DNA from: Gluconacetobacter takamatsuzukensis
GTDB taxonomy: Bacteria > Pseudomonadota > Alphaproteobacteria > Acetobacterales > Acetobacteraceae
Length of the DNA: 64,000 bases
NCBI RefSeq assembly: GCF_014174275.1
Contig: NZ_JABEQK010000009.1
Location: forward strand, 1-64,000
Reading direction: 5' to 3'
The translations under genes and the position numbers were made by a program. The notes beneath the pieces were generated by a model. The model saw only the letters and a list, made by a program, of their open reading frames with translations, was not told where the DNA came from and made no database searches. Below are positions 1 to 7,391 of the stretch, one piece after another. The stretch's first letter is position 1, and every line of letters begins with the position of its first letter.

Positions 1-834
1 CCCAGGCTAAACCCAGACCAGACCAATCCCTCAACAACCCGCTTCCGCAGGCCGCCAGAACGCCGCCAACATATCCCTTCCATTCCATATTCTATTGTCA
101 AAGAACGCTGCTTAGTCATCCACTCAACCCAGCAGGGCCAAAGAAACTAGCAGGTCCAAACCGCCAGGTCAAGAACCTCAGCCCCGGCGGTGAACAGCGA
201 TCTACACCCCACCCCTAACACCGTCAACACAGGAGTTTCACCAAAGAGGCCAAAAAACGCATCCCGGCACCTCCCGACCCGTCGCAAGGCGCAGGAAACC
301 GGGCTTTTTCCCGATTTAAAAAAAATCGCGTCAATGACTCAGAACTCCCGAATCCCATCCCTGATTCGCCCTCGGCCCGTTTTATCCGTGAGATTCCAGG
401 TCCGGCGCCCACTTCACGCTCGAGGAGAGTCGCGGGTCAGGCAATCAGCACTACCGTCCCCACTCCTCCATCCACCGACGATCGATCGGTGAAGACGGCG
501 CATCGGCCCGTGAAAATGGCGGCGCCCTGGACGCCGATCAGACCGACGTCCTCCAGCAGGATGCACGACGCAAGCATGGAGCCTGGCTATCTTGGCGGCA
601 CCCCATCCGCCGGAATCGGGCAAAGCCGCTACGCCGATTCCGATCGGCTGAACGATTCGGCTGCCGACGGCACGAATCGATTCGAACGATGGGTGAGATG
701 GGGAAATCGTCCCAATACGCCAGCAGCAGCATCTGCTGGACACCGTGGCGCACGACAGCACGCCACCTGGCGACATGCTCTCGTGCCCTTCCACGCATCG
801 GATCGCCGGCCGACAGGCCGGGCAATCCCCTTCG
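1..834. other. Long gene-free stretch at the left edge
   Basis: I find no reading frame here with recognisable protein content. The frames that are open overlap one another and end in low-complexity Arg/Ala/Pro sequence. The first 400 bases are clearly less GC-rich than the rest of the window and contain an rRNA-leader-like motif (see the boxA entry). A 12-bp palindrome, CGAATCGATTCG, lies at 673-684. Read on the minus strand, the stretch would be the promoter and leader region of an rRNA operon starting left of position 1, preceded by the 3' side of the DUF192 gene. The rRNA interpretation is inference. Confidence 0.45.
96..106 (-). promoter_or_regulatory. rRNA leader antitermination boxA-like element
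   Basis: The minus strand reads GTTCTTTGACA, followed by AATAGAATATGG and then GGGATATGTTGGCGGCG. A GTTCTTTGACA box followed by an AT-rich stretch is the usual form of the boxA antitermination signal in alphaproteobacterial 16S leaders. The 16S gene itself is not in the window, so the operon is inferred. A TTGACG hexamer that could be a -35 box lies upstream on the same strand at 329-334, but no good -10 partner is visible. Confidence 0.45.
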
Positions 835-1353
835 TCAGCCCACCGGGGCTGTGAGCGCCTTGCTCTCCACCTTGTCGCCGACGACAATGCCCAGCTTCTC
901 GGTCAGGCCGCCCTGCAATTCCAGCGTCGCGCGCGCAGGCCCATGGCTGCTGATCCGCGCCAGACTCTGCGGCACGGCATTTTCCGCAATCGCCGAAATC
1001 CGTCCATCCTCGCCGATGAAGACGATATCGAGCGACACCAGCGTATTTTCCATCCACATGTCGCTCTGCTGCGGATAGGGCCAGACGAACAGCATGCCCC
1101 GATCGGCGGGCACCGAGGTCCGGAACATCTCCCCGACACGCTGCTGGCGCGGGGTCGTGGCCAGTTCGACGGAGAAGACATGCTTCGTCCCGTTCGCACC
1201 GGTGATCGTCAGGTTCTCGCGCGGCAGTTCCGCCTGCGCCTTGGTCGGCGTGTCATCCCCGGCATCGGCCCGGGCAACCCCGACCATCTGCCCACCGGCC
1301 AGCGCCACCACCAGGCCGCACGCGGCGGCACACATGCGCATATCCCACATCAT
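835..1353 (-). CDS. DUF192 family secreted protein
   Basis: 172 aa. The first ~30 residues are a signal peptide: short charged start, hydrophobic CGLVVALAGG core, then ARADA before the mature part. The remainder is a DUF192 domain with the family features GEMFRTSVPADRGMLFVW, MWMENTLVSLDIVFI and a closing LGIVVGDKV. DUF192 proteins are small periplasmic or secreted beta-sandwich proteins without an assigned reaction. I chose the MMWDM start because AGAAGAGAG lies just upstream and it gives a normal signal peptide; an upstream ATG at 1383 overlaps the stop of the previous gene by one base and cannot be excluded. Probably co-transcribed with the hydrolase upstream. Confidence 0.85.
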   Translation of the reverse strand: MMWDMRMCAAACGLVVALAGGQMVGVARADAGDDTPTKAQAELPRENLTITGANGTKHVFSVELATTPRQQRVGEMFRTSVPADRGMLFVWPYPQQSDMWMENTLVSLDIVFIGEDGRISAIAENAVPQSLARISSHGPARATLELQGGLTEKLGIVVGDKVESKALTAPVG

Positions 1354-1382
1354 CCATTGCTCTCTTCTGTTTGTCGGCGACA

Positions 1383-2063
1383 TCAGCGCAGGAACGGGTT
1401 GTTGCGCCGTTCGGCGCCGATCGTGGTCATGTCCCCATGGCCGGGCAGGATCGTCACCTCATCTCCCAGCGGCAGCAGACGATCGGTGATGGCCTGGATC
1501 AGTTGCGGACCATTGCCATAAGGAAAATCCGTGCGCCCCACCGATCCGCGAAACAGCGTATCCCCCACGAAGGCAAAGCCCGCCTTGGGGTCATGGAACA
1601 CCACATGGCCGGGCGTATGGCCGGGAACATGCAGCACCGCGAGCCACCGGCCCAGCACCGGCACGGTTTCGCCATCGGTCACATAGCGGTCCACCGTCAC
1701 GTTCCCCATGCCCGTCAGCCCGTACCGGGCCGCTTGCGCCGCAATATCGGACAGCAAGAACGCATCGCGCACATCGGGCCCGATGATCGGCACCGTTCCG
1801 CCCTGAAGGCGGACCAGTTCGCCGCGCAGCGCATCCGCCCCGCCTGCGTGATCCAGATGGCCGTGCGTCAGCAGGATGCAATCTACCGTCAGGTCGCGCG
1901 CCGCAAGCGCATGCAGCAGCACAGGAACGTCGCCGCCCGGATCGACCACCACCGCGTGGCGCGTGGCGGGATCCCACAGGATCGAACAATTCTGCCCGAA
2001 GGCGGTCACCGGCACGACAGCCAGTTCCAGCCCGGCCAGATCCGGAGCGGAAGACAACGACAT
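1383..2063 (-). CDS. MBL-fold metallo-hydrolase, glyoxalase II-like
   Basis: 226 aa, the usual length for the small YcbL-type hydroxyacylglutathione hydrolase-like proteins. The zinc ligands of the metallo-beta-lactamase fold are all visible: THGHLDH (about residues 66-72), PGHTPGH (148-154), GDTLF with the bridging Asp (167-171) and LPGHGD (207-211). The SVGRTDFPYGN segment is typical of YcbL-like proteins. No signal peptide, so cytoplasmic. The substrate cannot be read from sequence; thioester hydrolysis (for example S-D-lactoylglutathione) is the family default. It is the first gene of a two-gene unit with the DUF192 protein. Confidence 0.85.
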   Translation of the reverse strand: MSLSSAPDLAGLELAVVPVTAFGQNCSILWDPATRHAVVVDPGGDVPVLLHALAARDLTVDCILLTHGHLDHAGGADALRGELVRLQGGTVPIIGPDVRDAFLLSDIAAQAARYGLTGMGNVTVDRYVTDGETVPVLGRWLAVLHVPGHTPGHVVFHDPKAGFAFVGDTLFRGSVGRTDFPYGNGPQLIQAITDRLLPLGDEVTILPGHGDMTTIGAERRNNPFLR

Positions 2064-2236
2064 AATGACAACTCCTAGCCTTACGCGCCGCGCGGCCAGG
2101 TCCAGGGCTGGTTTCCGACCCCTGGCCCGGACCAGGCGCCGGAGGTTTTCGTTGTGTACGAGCCGGCGGCCAGAGGAGCAAGACCGCCCTGCCCTGCGGC
2201 CGGCGCTGCTGGCCTGTCTATATCCGCACTGATAGA

Positions 2237-3322
2237 GTGCGCGCCATGATGTCGCAGCCCCTCCTTCACGATCCGCTGGACCTGGCCATCGCCTGGGCCG
2301 AGGACGGACAGCCGGCGGCCCTGGCCACCGTCATCGCAACCTGGGGCAGTTCCCCCCGCCCGCCCGGCAGCATGATGGCGGTCAGCGGCGGCGGCCGTAT
2401 CGAAGGATCGGTCAGCGGCGGCTGCGTCGAGGCATCGGTCCTCGATGCCGCCGTGACCGCAATGCAGGACGGCCGGCCCAACGTGCTGTCCTATGGCGTG
2501 ACCTCGGAACAGGCATGGGCGGTCGGCCTGGCCTGCGGCGGCGAGCTGGACGTACTGGTGCAAGCGGTCGGGCCGGGCGGCACCCTGCCCATGACCACGT
2601 TGCGCGCGGCGGTCGATCTGCGGCAACGGCGGAAACCGGCGCTGCTGGCCACCCGTCTGTCCGACATGCACCATGTGCTGATCACGCGCACGGCCGCAGA
2701 CGATCTGGCAAGCGTCACCGGCGGCGCGATCGAACCGCGCCTGGTCCCGACGCTGGAGCAGGTGTTCCGCGACGGTCGTAGCCGCCGCGTCGCCGGCGCG
2801 GATGACGAATCCTGGTTCCTGCATCTGCTGACGGCACCCTATCGGCTGCTGATCGTCGGCGCGGTCCATATCGCGCAGGTCCTGGCACCCTTGGCGATGA
2901 CGATGGGCTTCGCGGTGACCGTCATCGACCCCCGCACCCAACTGGCCACCCCGGAGCGTTTTCCCGGCATCACGCTGGTCACCGACTGGCCTGACGAGGC
3001 CCTGGAAACCCTCGCCATCGACACCCACACCGCGATCGTCACCCTGACCCACGACGCCAAGCTCGACGATCCAACCCTGCGGACGGCGCTGGACAGCCCC
3101 GCCTTCTATATAGGTGCGCTGGGGTCGCGCAAAACGCAGGCATCGCGGCTGGACCGGCTGGCAATGGACGGGATCGGCCCCGAACGAACGGCGCGGATCC
3201 ACGGGCCGGTCGGGCTGGCCATCGGCGCGATCGGCGCGTCCGAGATCGCGCTGTCGATCCTGGCCGAAATCGTGGCGGTGCGCCGCGACGCGGCGCTGGG
3301 CCGCCACCCCGGCTGGACATGA
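2237..3322 (+). CDS. xdhC: XdhC family molybdoenzyme maturation factor
   Basis: 361 aa. The N-terminal XdhC/CoxI domain carries GSSPRPPGSMM followed by GSVSGGCVEA. The C-terminal Rossmann domain starts at LLIVGAVHIAQ and ends with YIGALGSRKT and GLAIGAIGASEIALSI. XdhC-type proteins bind molybdenum cofactor and deliver it to xanthine dehydrogenase-family enzymes, including the cytosine-dinucleotide forms used by aldehyde and isoquinoline oxidoreductases. Its stop overlaps the start of the MobA-like gene, so the two are translationally coupled. No molybdoenzyme subunit is in the window; in acetic acid bacteria a periplasmic-facing aldehyde oxidoreductase is a plausible client, but that is inference. 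ATG codons at 2246 or 2249 are alternative starts. Confidence 0.88.
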   Translation: MRAMMSQPLLHDPLDLAIAWAEDGQPAALATVIATWGSSPRPPGSMMAVSGGGRIEGSVSGGCVEASVLDAAVTAMQDGRPNVLSYGVTSEQAWAVGLACGGELDVLVQAVGPGGTLPMTTLRAAVDLRQRRKPALLATRLSDMHHVLITRTAADDLASVTGGAIEPRLVPTLEQVFRDGRSRRVAGADDESWFLHLLTAPYRLLIVGAVHIAQVLAPLAMTMGFAVTVIDPRTQLATPERFPGITLVTDWPDEALETLAIDTHTAIVTLTHDAKLDDPTLRTALDSPAFYIGALGSRKTQASRLDRLAMDGIGPERTARIHGPVGLAIGAIGASEIALSILAEIVAVRRDAALGRHPGWT

Positions 3323-3957
3323 CCTCCCCGACGGCCCGCATCATCGCCCTGGTCCTGGCCGCTGGCCGCTCCTCGCGATCCGCCCCGCACCACAAGCTGC
3401 TGGCCACCGACGCCACCGGCACGCCGATGATCGCCCGCACCCTGCGCGCCCTCTGCGCCAGCAAGGTCGACCGCATCATGGTCGTGCTGGGCCACCGCGC
3501 GGCCGATCTGCGCGCCGCCATCGACGCCCACGCCCCCTATGCCCGCCCCCTGAGCACGACAATCGCGGCCGACCATGCGACTGGCCTGTCCGCCAGCCTG
3601 CGCGCCGGCCTGCACTCGATCGCGGGCCTCTCGCCCGAAGGCGTGCTGGTCTGCCTGGGCGACATGCCGAACCTGCGCCCCGACCTGATCGACCGCCTGG
3701 TCGCCCGTCATCGGCGCGACAATCCCCCCGTGACGATCCCCGTCCACGCCGGACGGCAGGGCCATCCCGTCCTGTGGGACCGGACGACGATCCCGCGATT
3801 GATGACCCTGGAAGGCGACCGGGGCGGCGGCGCGCTGATCCGCGCCCTCGGCACACAGGCCGCCACCGTGCCGGCCGACGAGACGATCCACGAGGATTTC
3901 GACACCCCAGCCCGACTGGAACGGTTCGCCGCGTCGGCACCGCCGCAGAGCGGTTGA
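3319..3957 (+). CDS. MobA/MocA-like molybdopterin nucleotidyltransferase
   Basis: 212 aa. The N-terminus has the nucleotidyltransferase signature LVLAAGRSSRSAPHHKLL, an NTP-binding loop. Later come DHATGLSASLRAGL and CLGDMPNLRPDLID, where GDMP supplies the metal-binding Asp, and HPVLWDR. This order matches MocA, which adds CMP to molybdopterin for the xanthine dehydrogenase-like enzymes served by XdhC. The four-base overlap with xdhC supports a shared role. MocA (CTP) versus MobA (GTP) specificity is inferred from the xdhC pairing. The canonical Gly before Lys in the first loop is replaced by a longer SAPHHK segment, a small deviation. Confidence 0.85.
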   Translation: MTSPTARIIALVLAAGRSSRSAPHHKLLATDATGTPMIARTLRALCASKVDRIMVVLGHRAADLRAAIDAHAPYARPLSTTIAADHATGLSASLRAGLHSIAGLSPEGVLVCLGDMPNLRPDLIDRLVARHRRDNPPVTIPVHAGRQGHPVLWDRTTIPRLMTLEGDRGGGALIRALGTQAATVPADETIHEDFDTPARLERFAASAPPQSG

Positions 3958-4028
3958 CCGGCCCCGGCCCCGTGTCGGAGAAGGGCAGGCGCGGCCCCGG
4001 TGGCCGCCAACATGAAGGACTGGCCCCA

Positions 4029-4379
4029 ATGAGCAAGATCATCCGCACGGAACCGAACGCGATCCTGTCCAAGGTCGTGGAATATCACGGCTTCCTGTTT
4101 ACTCAGGGTTTCGTCGCGCGCGACCTGACGGGCGACGTCTCCGCCCAGACGCGCGACATTCTGGAGCAGATCGACGAAGCGCTGGAACTGCACGGCACCG
4201 ACAAGACCCGCCTGCTCCAGGCGCAGATCTGGCTGAAGGACATCGCCGACCGCGACGCCCTGAATGTCCTGTGGTCCGCCTGGCTGCCGAAGGACGGCGC
4301 CCCGGCTCGCGCCTGCGTCCAGGCCACGATGGCCAGCCCGGAGGTCCTGGTCGAGATCATGCTGATCTGCACCAAGTAA
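4029..4379 (+). CDS. RidA family protein (first copy)
   Basis: 116 aa, near the usual size for the RidA/YjgF/Rid deaminase fold. The GFLFTQGFVARDLTGDV segment, LLQAQIWLKDI, ARACVQA with the substrate-binding Arg, and VLVEI with its Glu match the active-site region of enamine/imine deaminases that clear reactive intermediates of amino acid metabolism. A GAAGGA ribosome binding site lies ahead of the chosen ATG. It follows the MobA-like gene by about 70 bases and may be co-transcribed. A second RidA-type gene lies at 42.5 kb; this copy is the shorter. Confidence 0.87.
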   Translation: MSKIIRTEPNAILSKVVEYHGFLFTQGFVARDLTGDVSAQTRDILEQIDEALELHGTDKTRLLQAQIWLKDIADRDALNVLWSAWLPKDGAPARACVQATMASPEVLVEIMLICTK

Positions 4380-4398
4380 GCACCCGATCACCCGGGAA

Positions 4399-4446
4399 CG
4401 GGGCCCGCCGGCCACAGTGGCTGTCGCTTTTATGCAACGGGCCCCG
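4399..4446 (+). terminator. Hairpin after the xdhC-mobA-ridA unit
   Basis: An 8-bp outer stem CGGGGCCC/GGGCCCCG (4399-4406 with 4439-4446) encloses a smaller GCCAC-A-GTGGC hairpin at 4411-4421 and a CTTTTA stretch. It starts 20 bases after the ridA stop. The lack of a T-run after the outer stem makes intrinsic termination uncertain; the inner hairpin followed by CTTTTA may be the functional part. Confidence 0.4.
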
Positions 4447-4544
4447 ATTCCGATTCTTTCCCCGACCGCCTCGGACCTCCCGTCCGCCCCCTTCCCCGCA
4501 ATTTCCATTTTCCATTGAAAAACCGTGGGCTGCGTTTTTCGATA

Positions 4545-4558
4545 AGGAATATATTCCT
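4545..4558. promoter_or_regulatory. 14-bp perfect palindrome upstream of the CHAP gene
   Basis: AGGAATATATTCCT is fully self-complementary and lies in an AT-rich patch about 140 bases before the CHAP-protein start. Copies of TTTTTCGA flank it on both sides (about 4535 and 4561). The size and symmetry fit the operator of a dimeric repressor. No regulator is identifiable from sequence. Confidence 0.4.
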
Positions 4559-4694
4559 ATTTTTCGAATTCAGCCTGCCCGTTTTCTGGAAATGTCATCG
4601 ATGGCGCATGAGAAATGCGGCGGCGTCTTGTCAGGGTTGCAACGTCATTGCTACCCCTTGGTGGGCAACGACAGTGCGTATGAGGTCTTGTGGG

Positions 4695-5438
4695 ATGCGG
4701 ACAGGTGGCTTGGGACGTGCGTTCCTCTTTTCTGTAGCAGCGGCGTCCTTGGGCCTCGTCTTCTCTTCGAACGCCGACGCACGTCGGTCCGTTCGCCATG
4801 CCGCGCCTGCCACCCATACGGTCCATGCCGTGCAGAACGGGCACCATGTCGCCTTCCGTCACGCCAGGCATCATGAAACCGGCCATGTGATCCAGTGCGT
4901 GGCGTTCGCCAAGTCGGCGTCCGATGTCGTGCTGCGCGGCAATGCCGCCAACTGGTGGTACAATGCCGCCGGCGTCTATGCCCGTGGCGCAGCCCCCGAA
5001 GCCGGCAGCATCCTGAATTTCCGCGCCAACCGCCGCATGCCGCTGGGCCATGTCGCGGTCGTCCGCCAGATCGTCGACAGCCGCACCATCGTGATCGACC
5101 AGTCGCATTGGGCCCAGCGGGGCATCAGCCGCAACGTGGCCGTGATCGACGTCTCGCCCAACAACGACTGGACGGCGGTTCGCGTCGCACTGAACCAGAA
5201 CGGCGCCTATGGCAGCATCTACCCGACCTACGGGTTCATCTATTCCCGTCCGGACAGCAGCGGCCGCATCATGACCGCCAGCAGCGAGCGTGCGGTGCCG
5301 CAGACCATCAACAGCGTCCCGAGCGACCTGCGCCACCCGATGCGGACCACCGAAGTGGCCGAGGCCCCCGAGAGCCTGCCCCGCGCCACCTACGGCCACG
5401 CCTTCCGCGAAGACGCCCCGAACCGCTCCATTCGCTGA
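4695..5438 (+). CDS. Secreted CHAP-domain amidase/peptidase
   Basis: 247 aa from the chosen start. MRTGGLGRAFLFSVAAASLG is a signal peptide ending near SNADA, followed by a His/Ala-rich linker (VRHAAPATHTVHAV). The CHAP domain begins at HVIQCVAFAKSASDV, where the Cys is the predicted nucleophile, and continues through NWWYNAAGVYARG, PEAGSILNFRANRRMPLGHVAVV with the catalytic His, and IVIDQSHW. CHAP enzymes cleave peptidoglycan amide or peptide bonds, so a periplasmic or extracellular wall-remodelling role is likely. The frame is open back to 4515, but that extension is Arg/Cys-rich and would bury the signal peptide; an ATG at 4680 is also possible. The ~65-residue tail after the domain is unassigned. 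Confidence 0.82.
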   Translation: MRTGGLGRAFLFSVAAASLGLVFSSNADARRSVRHAAPATHTVHAVQNGHHVAFRHARHHETGHVIQCVAFAKSASDVVLRGNAANWWYNAAGVYARGAAPEAGSILNFRANRRMPLGHVAVVRQIVDSRTIVIDQSHWAQRGISRNVAVIDVSPNNDWTAVRVALNQNGAYGSIYPTYGFIYSRPDSSGRIMTASSERAVPQTINSVPSDLRHPMRTTEVAEAPESLPRATYGHAFREDAPNRSIR

Positions 5439-5510
5439 GCACGTAGCGACCGCCTGAAAAATCGGCCTGCGCGAGCGAAAGCAACGCGCAGTCTCAGGGA
5501 ACATCCCGGA

Positions 5511-5680
5511 CAAGGGCGTTGCCCTTGACCCACCAAAGGGCAGTCCCCTCCGTTGGCATTCCATCGGTCGTTCCGGCCGACGGAACCTTGGCCAACGCCG
5601 CCCTTTGGAAACCCATTCGTTATCAAATGATTGGGGTGCAGGGCCTCAGGCCCTGCCGGGTCCAGGGCGGCGCCCTGGAC
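5511..5680. repeat. Cluster of GC-rich palindromes between convergent genes
   Basis: Three compact palindromes lie here: CAAGGGC-GTT-GCCCTTG (5511-5527), GCAGGGCCT-C-AGGCCCTGC (5638-5656) and GTCCAGGGCG-G-CGCCCTGGAC (5660-5680). Between them a nested structure spans 5533-5607, with CCAAAGGG pairing CCCTTTGG, CGTTGGC pairing GCCAACG and GTTCCG pairing CGGAAC. The cluster sits between the CHAP gene (plus) and rlmH (minus), where it could stop transcription from both sides. The layout resembles REP-type intergenic elements; whether it recurs elsewhere in the genome cannot be seen. Confidence 0.5.
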
Positions 5681-5707
5681 ATGCCTCACCCTAAAGGCAA
5701 TCCGCTA

Positions 5708-6169
5708 TCAGGCAGGGCGGCCCGCCCGATGGTAAGGATGCCCCGAAGCAATCGCTCGCGCCCGATAAAGCTGTTCGGCCAGCAGACCGCGCACCAGCAT
5801 GTGCGGCCACGTCATGGGTCCCAGCGACAGCGTATCGTCGGCACGCGCCAGTACCGGCCCATCCAGCCCTTCCGCGCCCCCGATCAGAAAGCAGACTGGC
5901 CGCGACAGGCCCAGCCAGCGCTCGACATGTCGGGCGAAATCCAGGCTGGCATGCGCCCGCCCGCCTTCGTCCATCGCAATAACGAAGGCCCGGTCGGGCA
6001 GGGCGGCCAACAGGGCCCGCCCCTCACGCCGCTTGATTTCCGCGGCAGCGCCCCTGCCTTCGGCAACCTCGACCATATCCAGCCTGGGCGTCAGCCGCTC
6101 GGCATAACGCTGGAACAGGTCGCGCTCCACACGATCCTTCATGCGTCCGACAGCAATCAGCCGCATCAT
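5708..6169 (-). CDS. rlmH: 23S rRNA (pseudouridine1915-N3)-methyltransferase RlmH
   Basis: 153 aa, the usual length for this SPOUT methyltransferase, which methylates pseudouridine 1915 of 23S rRNA on assembled 70S ribosomes. The C-terminal knot region that binds S-adenosylmethionine is clear: [35 protein letters not shown] and the family-typical GHPYHR end. The start is at the paired ATGs (6169 or 6166); the frame extends upstream only through Arg/Gly-rich sequence belonging to the end of rsfS. It follows the NadD-RsfS frame by 11 bases, the usual order in alphaproteobacteria, and is probably the last gene of that operon. Confidence 0.95.
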   Translation of the reverse strand: MMRLIAVGRMKDRVERDLFQRYAERLTPRLDMVEVAEGRGAAAEIKRREGRALLAALPDRAFVIAMDEGGRAHASLDFARHVERWLGLSRPVCFLIGGAEGLDGPVLARADDTLSLGPMTWPHMLVRGLLAEQLYRARAIASGHPYHRAGRPA

Positions 6170-6180
6170 CGGATCGCGTC

Positions 6181-6780
6181 CTACCCGGCCTCCGGCGCCC
6201 CGCCGGGCGGCACGTCCAGATCGGCCCCCCACATGCGTTCCAGCCCGTACTGGGCGCGGGCATCGGTCTTGAACAGATGAACGACGATGTCGCCGGCATC
6301 GATCAGCACCCAGTCGGAGCCGTTCGCGCCCTCGATCAGCACCCGCTTCAGTCCCGCCTCGCCCAGCTTGCGCTCCAGATGCATGGCCATGGCCGAGATC
6401 TGCCGGTCGGCGATGCCGGTGGCGATCACCATCCGGTCGGCGAACGACGCGCGCCCCGTCAGGTCCAGCACCACGATATCCTCGCCCTTGTCGTCGGCGA
6501 GGCTCTCGGTGATGACCGACAGATATTTTTCCAGCTTGCTGATTTCCGCAGGCTCGCGGTTCACCGCCTTGCCGGGGCCGGCGACGGCCGCCTTCTTGCG
6601 CGGCGTGCCGGGCGCCCGCGCGGTCCCGGGCACGGCGGCCAGTCCGGCCGGAGTCTTCCTGCCGGTCGTGCCGGCTGTCTTCTTGGGTGCCGTGCGACGA
6701 GTGGTACCCGTATCGGCCGGAGGCTTCCTGGCGATGACTCTTACTCCTGCTGCATTCTGTGCGGGATCACCTTGCCGCGC
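6181..6780 (-). other. rsfS: RsfS (Iojap) portion with possible internal start
   Basis: From the internal ATG at 6780 this part alone would make a 199-aa ribosomal silencing factor. Known RsfS proteins are about 105-130 aa, so the ~85-residue N-terminal stretch rich in Lys, Arg, Pro, Thr and Ala (such as [18 protein letters not shown]) is extra. It is either a leader of a separate RsfS or the linker of a NadD-RsfS fusion. No clear ribosome binding site precedes 6780. Confidence 0.6.
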
Positions 6781-7389
6781 CATCGCACTGTCCAACGCGG
6801 CGGCACGCAATTCCGTTGCTGATATACCGATCTGCGGGGCAGGAAGAAAGGCCCAGGCGCAAGGCACGCAATCGGCCAGGATCGGCGCCTCCCGCGCCGG
6901 CCGCCGCCAGCGGCTCAGCGCCAGCGCCGCCCGCCCCCGCAGCGCCGCCGGATTATAGGGCGGCCGGGGCAGCACCGCGAACGGAACCATCGAAACGATG
7001 CGCCGCCACCGCCGCCAGCGCGGCAATTCCGCCAGCCCGTCCGCCCCCATCAGCCAGACGAACTCCACATTGGGAAAGCGCAGCCGCAGCAACGCCAGCG
7101 TATCGACCGTATAGCGCGTGCCCAGATGCCGCTCGATATCGGTGGCAACGATGCGCCGCCCATCGACCCTGGCCGCCACCCCGGCCAGCCGGGCCGCAAG
7201 CGGCGCCATCCCCCTGGCGGGTTTCAGCGGATTGCCCGGCGACACCATCAGCCACACCTGGTCCAGCCGCAACAGCCGCAACGCCCGCTGCGCCAGTTGC
7301 AGATGGCCGACATGCACCGGATTGAACGATCCCCCGAGAAGACCGACCCGAATCCGGCGCCCGTCTCCCCATACCGGCAGCGATGTCAC
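6181..7389 (-). CDS. nadD: NadD-RsfS single reading frame (NaMN adenylyltransferase plus ribosomal silencing factor)
   Basis: One uninterrupted frame of 402 codons encodes two normally separate proteins. Residues ~1-200 are nicotinate-mononucleotide adenylyltransferase: [15 protein letters not shown] nucleotide-binding motif, [12 protein letters not shown] and the closing ISATELR. Residues ~204-402 start at an internal ATG (6780), pass through a Lys/Pro/Thr/Ala-rich stretch of ~85 residues and end in an Iojap/RsfS domain ([45 protein letters not shown]). RsfS binds ribosomal protein L14 and blocks subunit joining. No stop separates the halves. Either the product is a fusion or translation restarts at 6780. 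The GTG start at 7389 lies two bases after the proA stop. Confidence 0.85.
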   Translation of the reverse strand: MTSLPVWGDGRRIRVGLLGGSFNPVHVGHLQLAQRALRLLRLDQVWLMVSPGNPLKPARGMAPLAARLAGVAARVDGRRIVATDIERHLGTRYTVDTLALLRLRFPNVEFVWLMGADGLAELPRWRRWRRIVSMVPFAVLPRPPYNPAALRGRAALALSRWRRPAREAPILADCVPCAWAFLPAPQIGISATELRAAALDSAMARQGDPAQNAAGVRVIARKPPADTGTTRRTAPKKTAGTTGRKTPAGLAAVPGTARAPGTPRKKAAVAGPGKAVNREPAEISKLEKYLSVITESLADDKGEDIVVLDLTGRASFADRMVIATGIADRQISAMAMHLERKLGEAGLKRVLIEGANGSDWVLIDAGDIVVHLFKTDARAQYGLERMWGADLDVPPGGAPEAG

Positions 7390-7391
7390 GG

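Noticed and set aside
190-887. Open frames on both strands at 190-492, 414-887, 489-854 and 629-1057
   Set aside because: They overlap one another, consist of Arg/Pro/Ser-rich low-complexity sequence, match no family and in part lie antisense or frame-shifted over the DUF192 gene.
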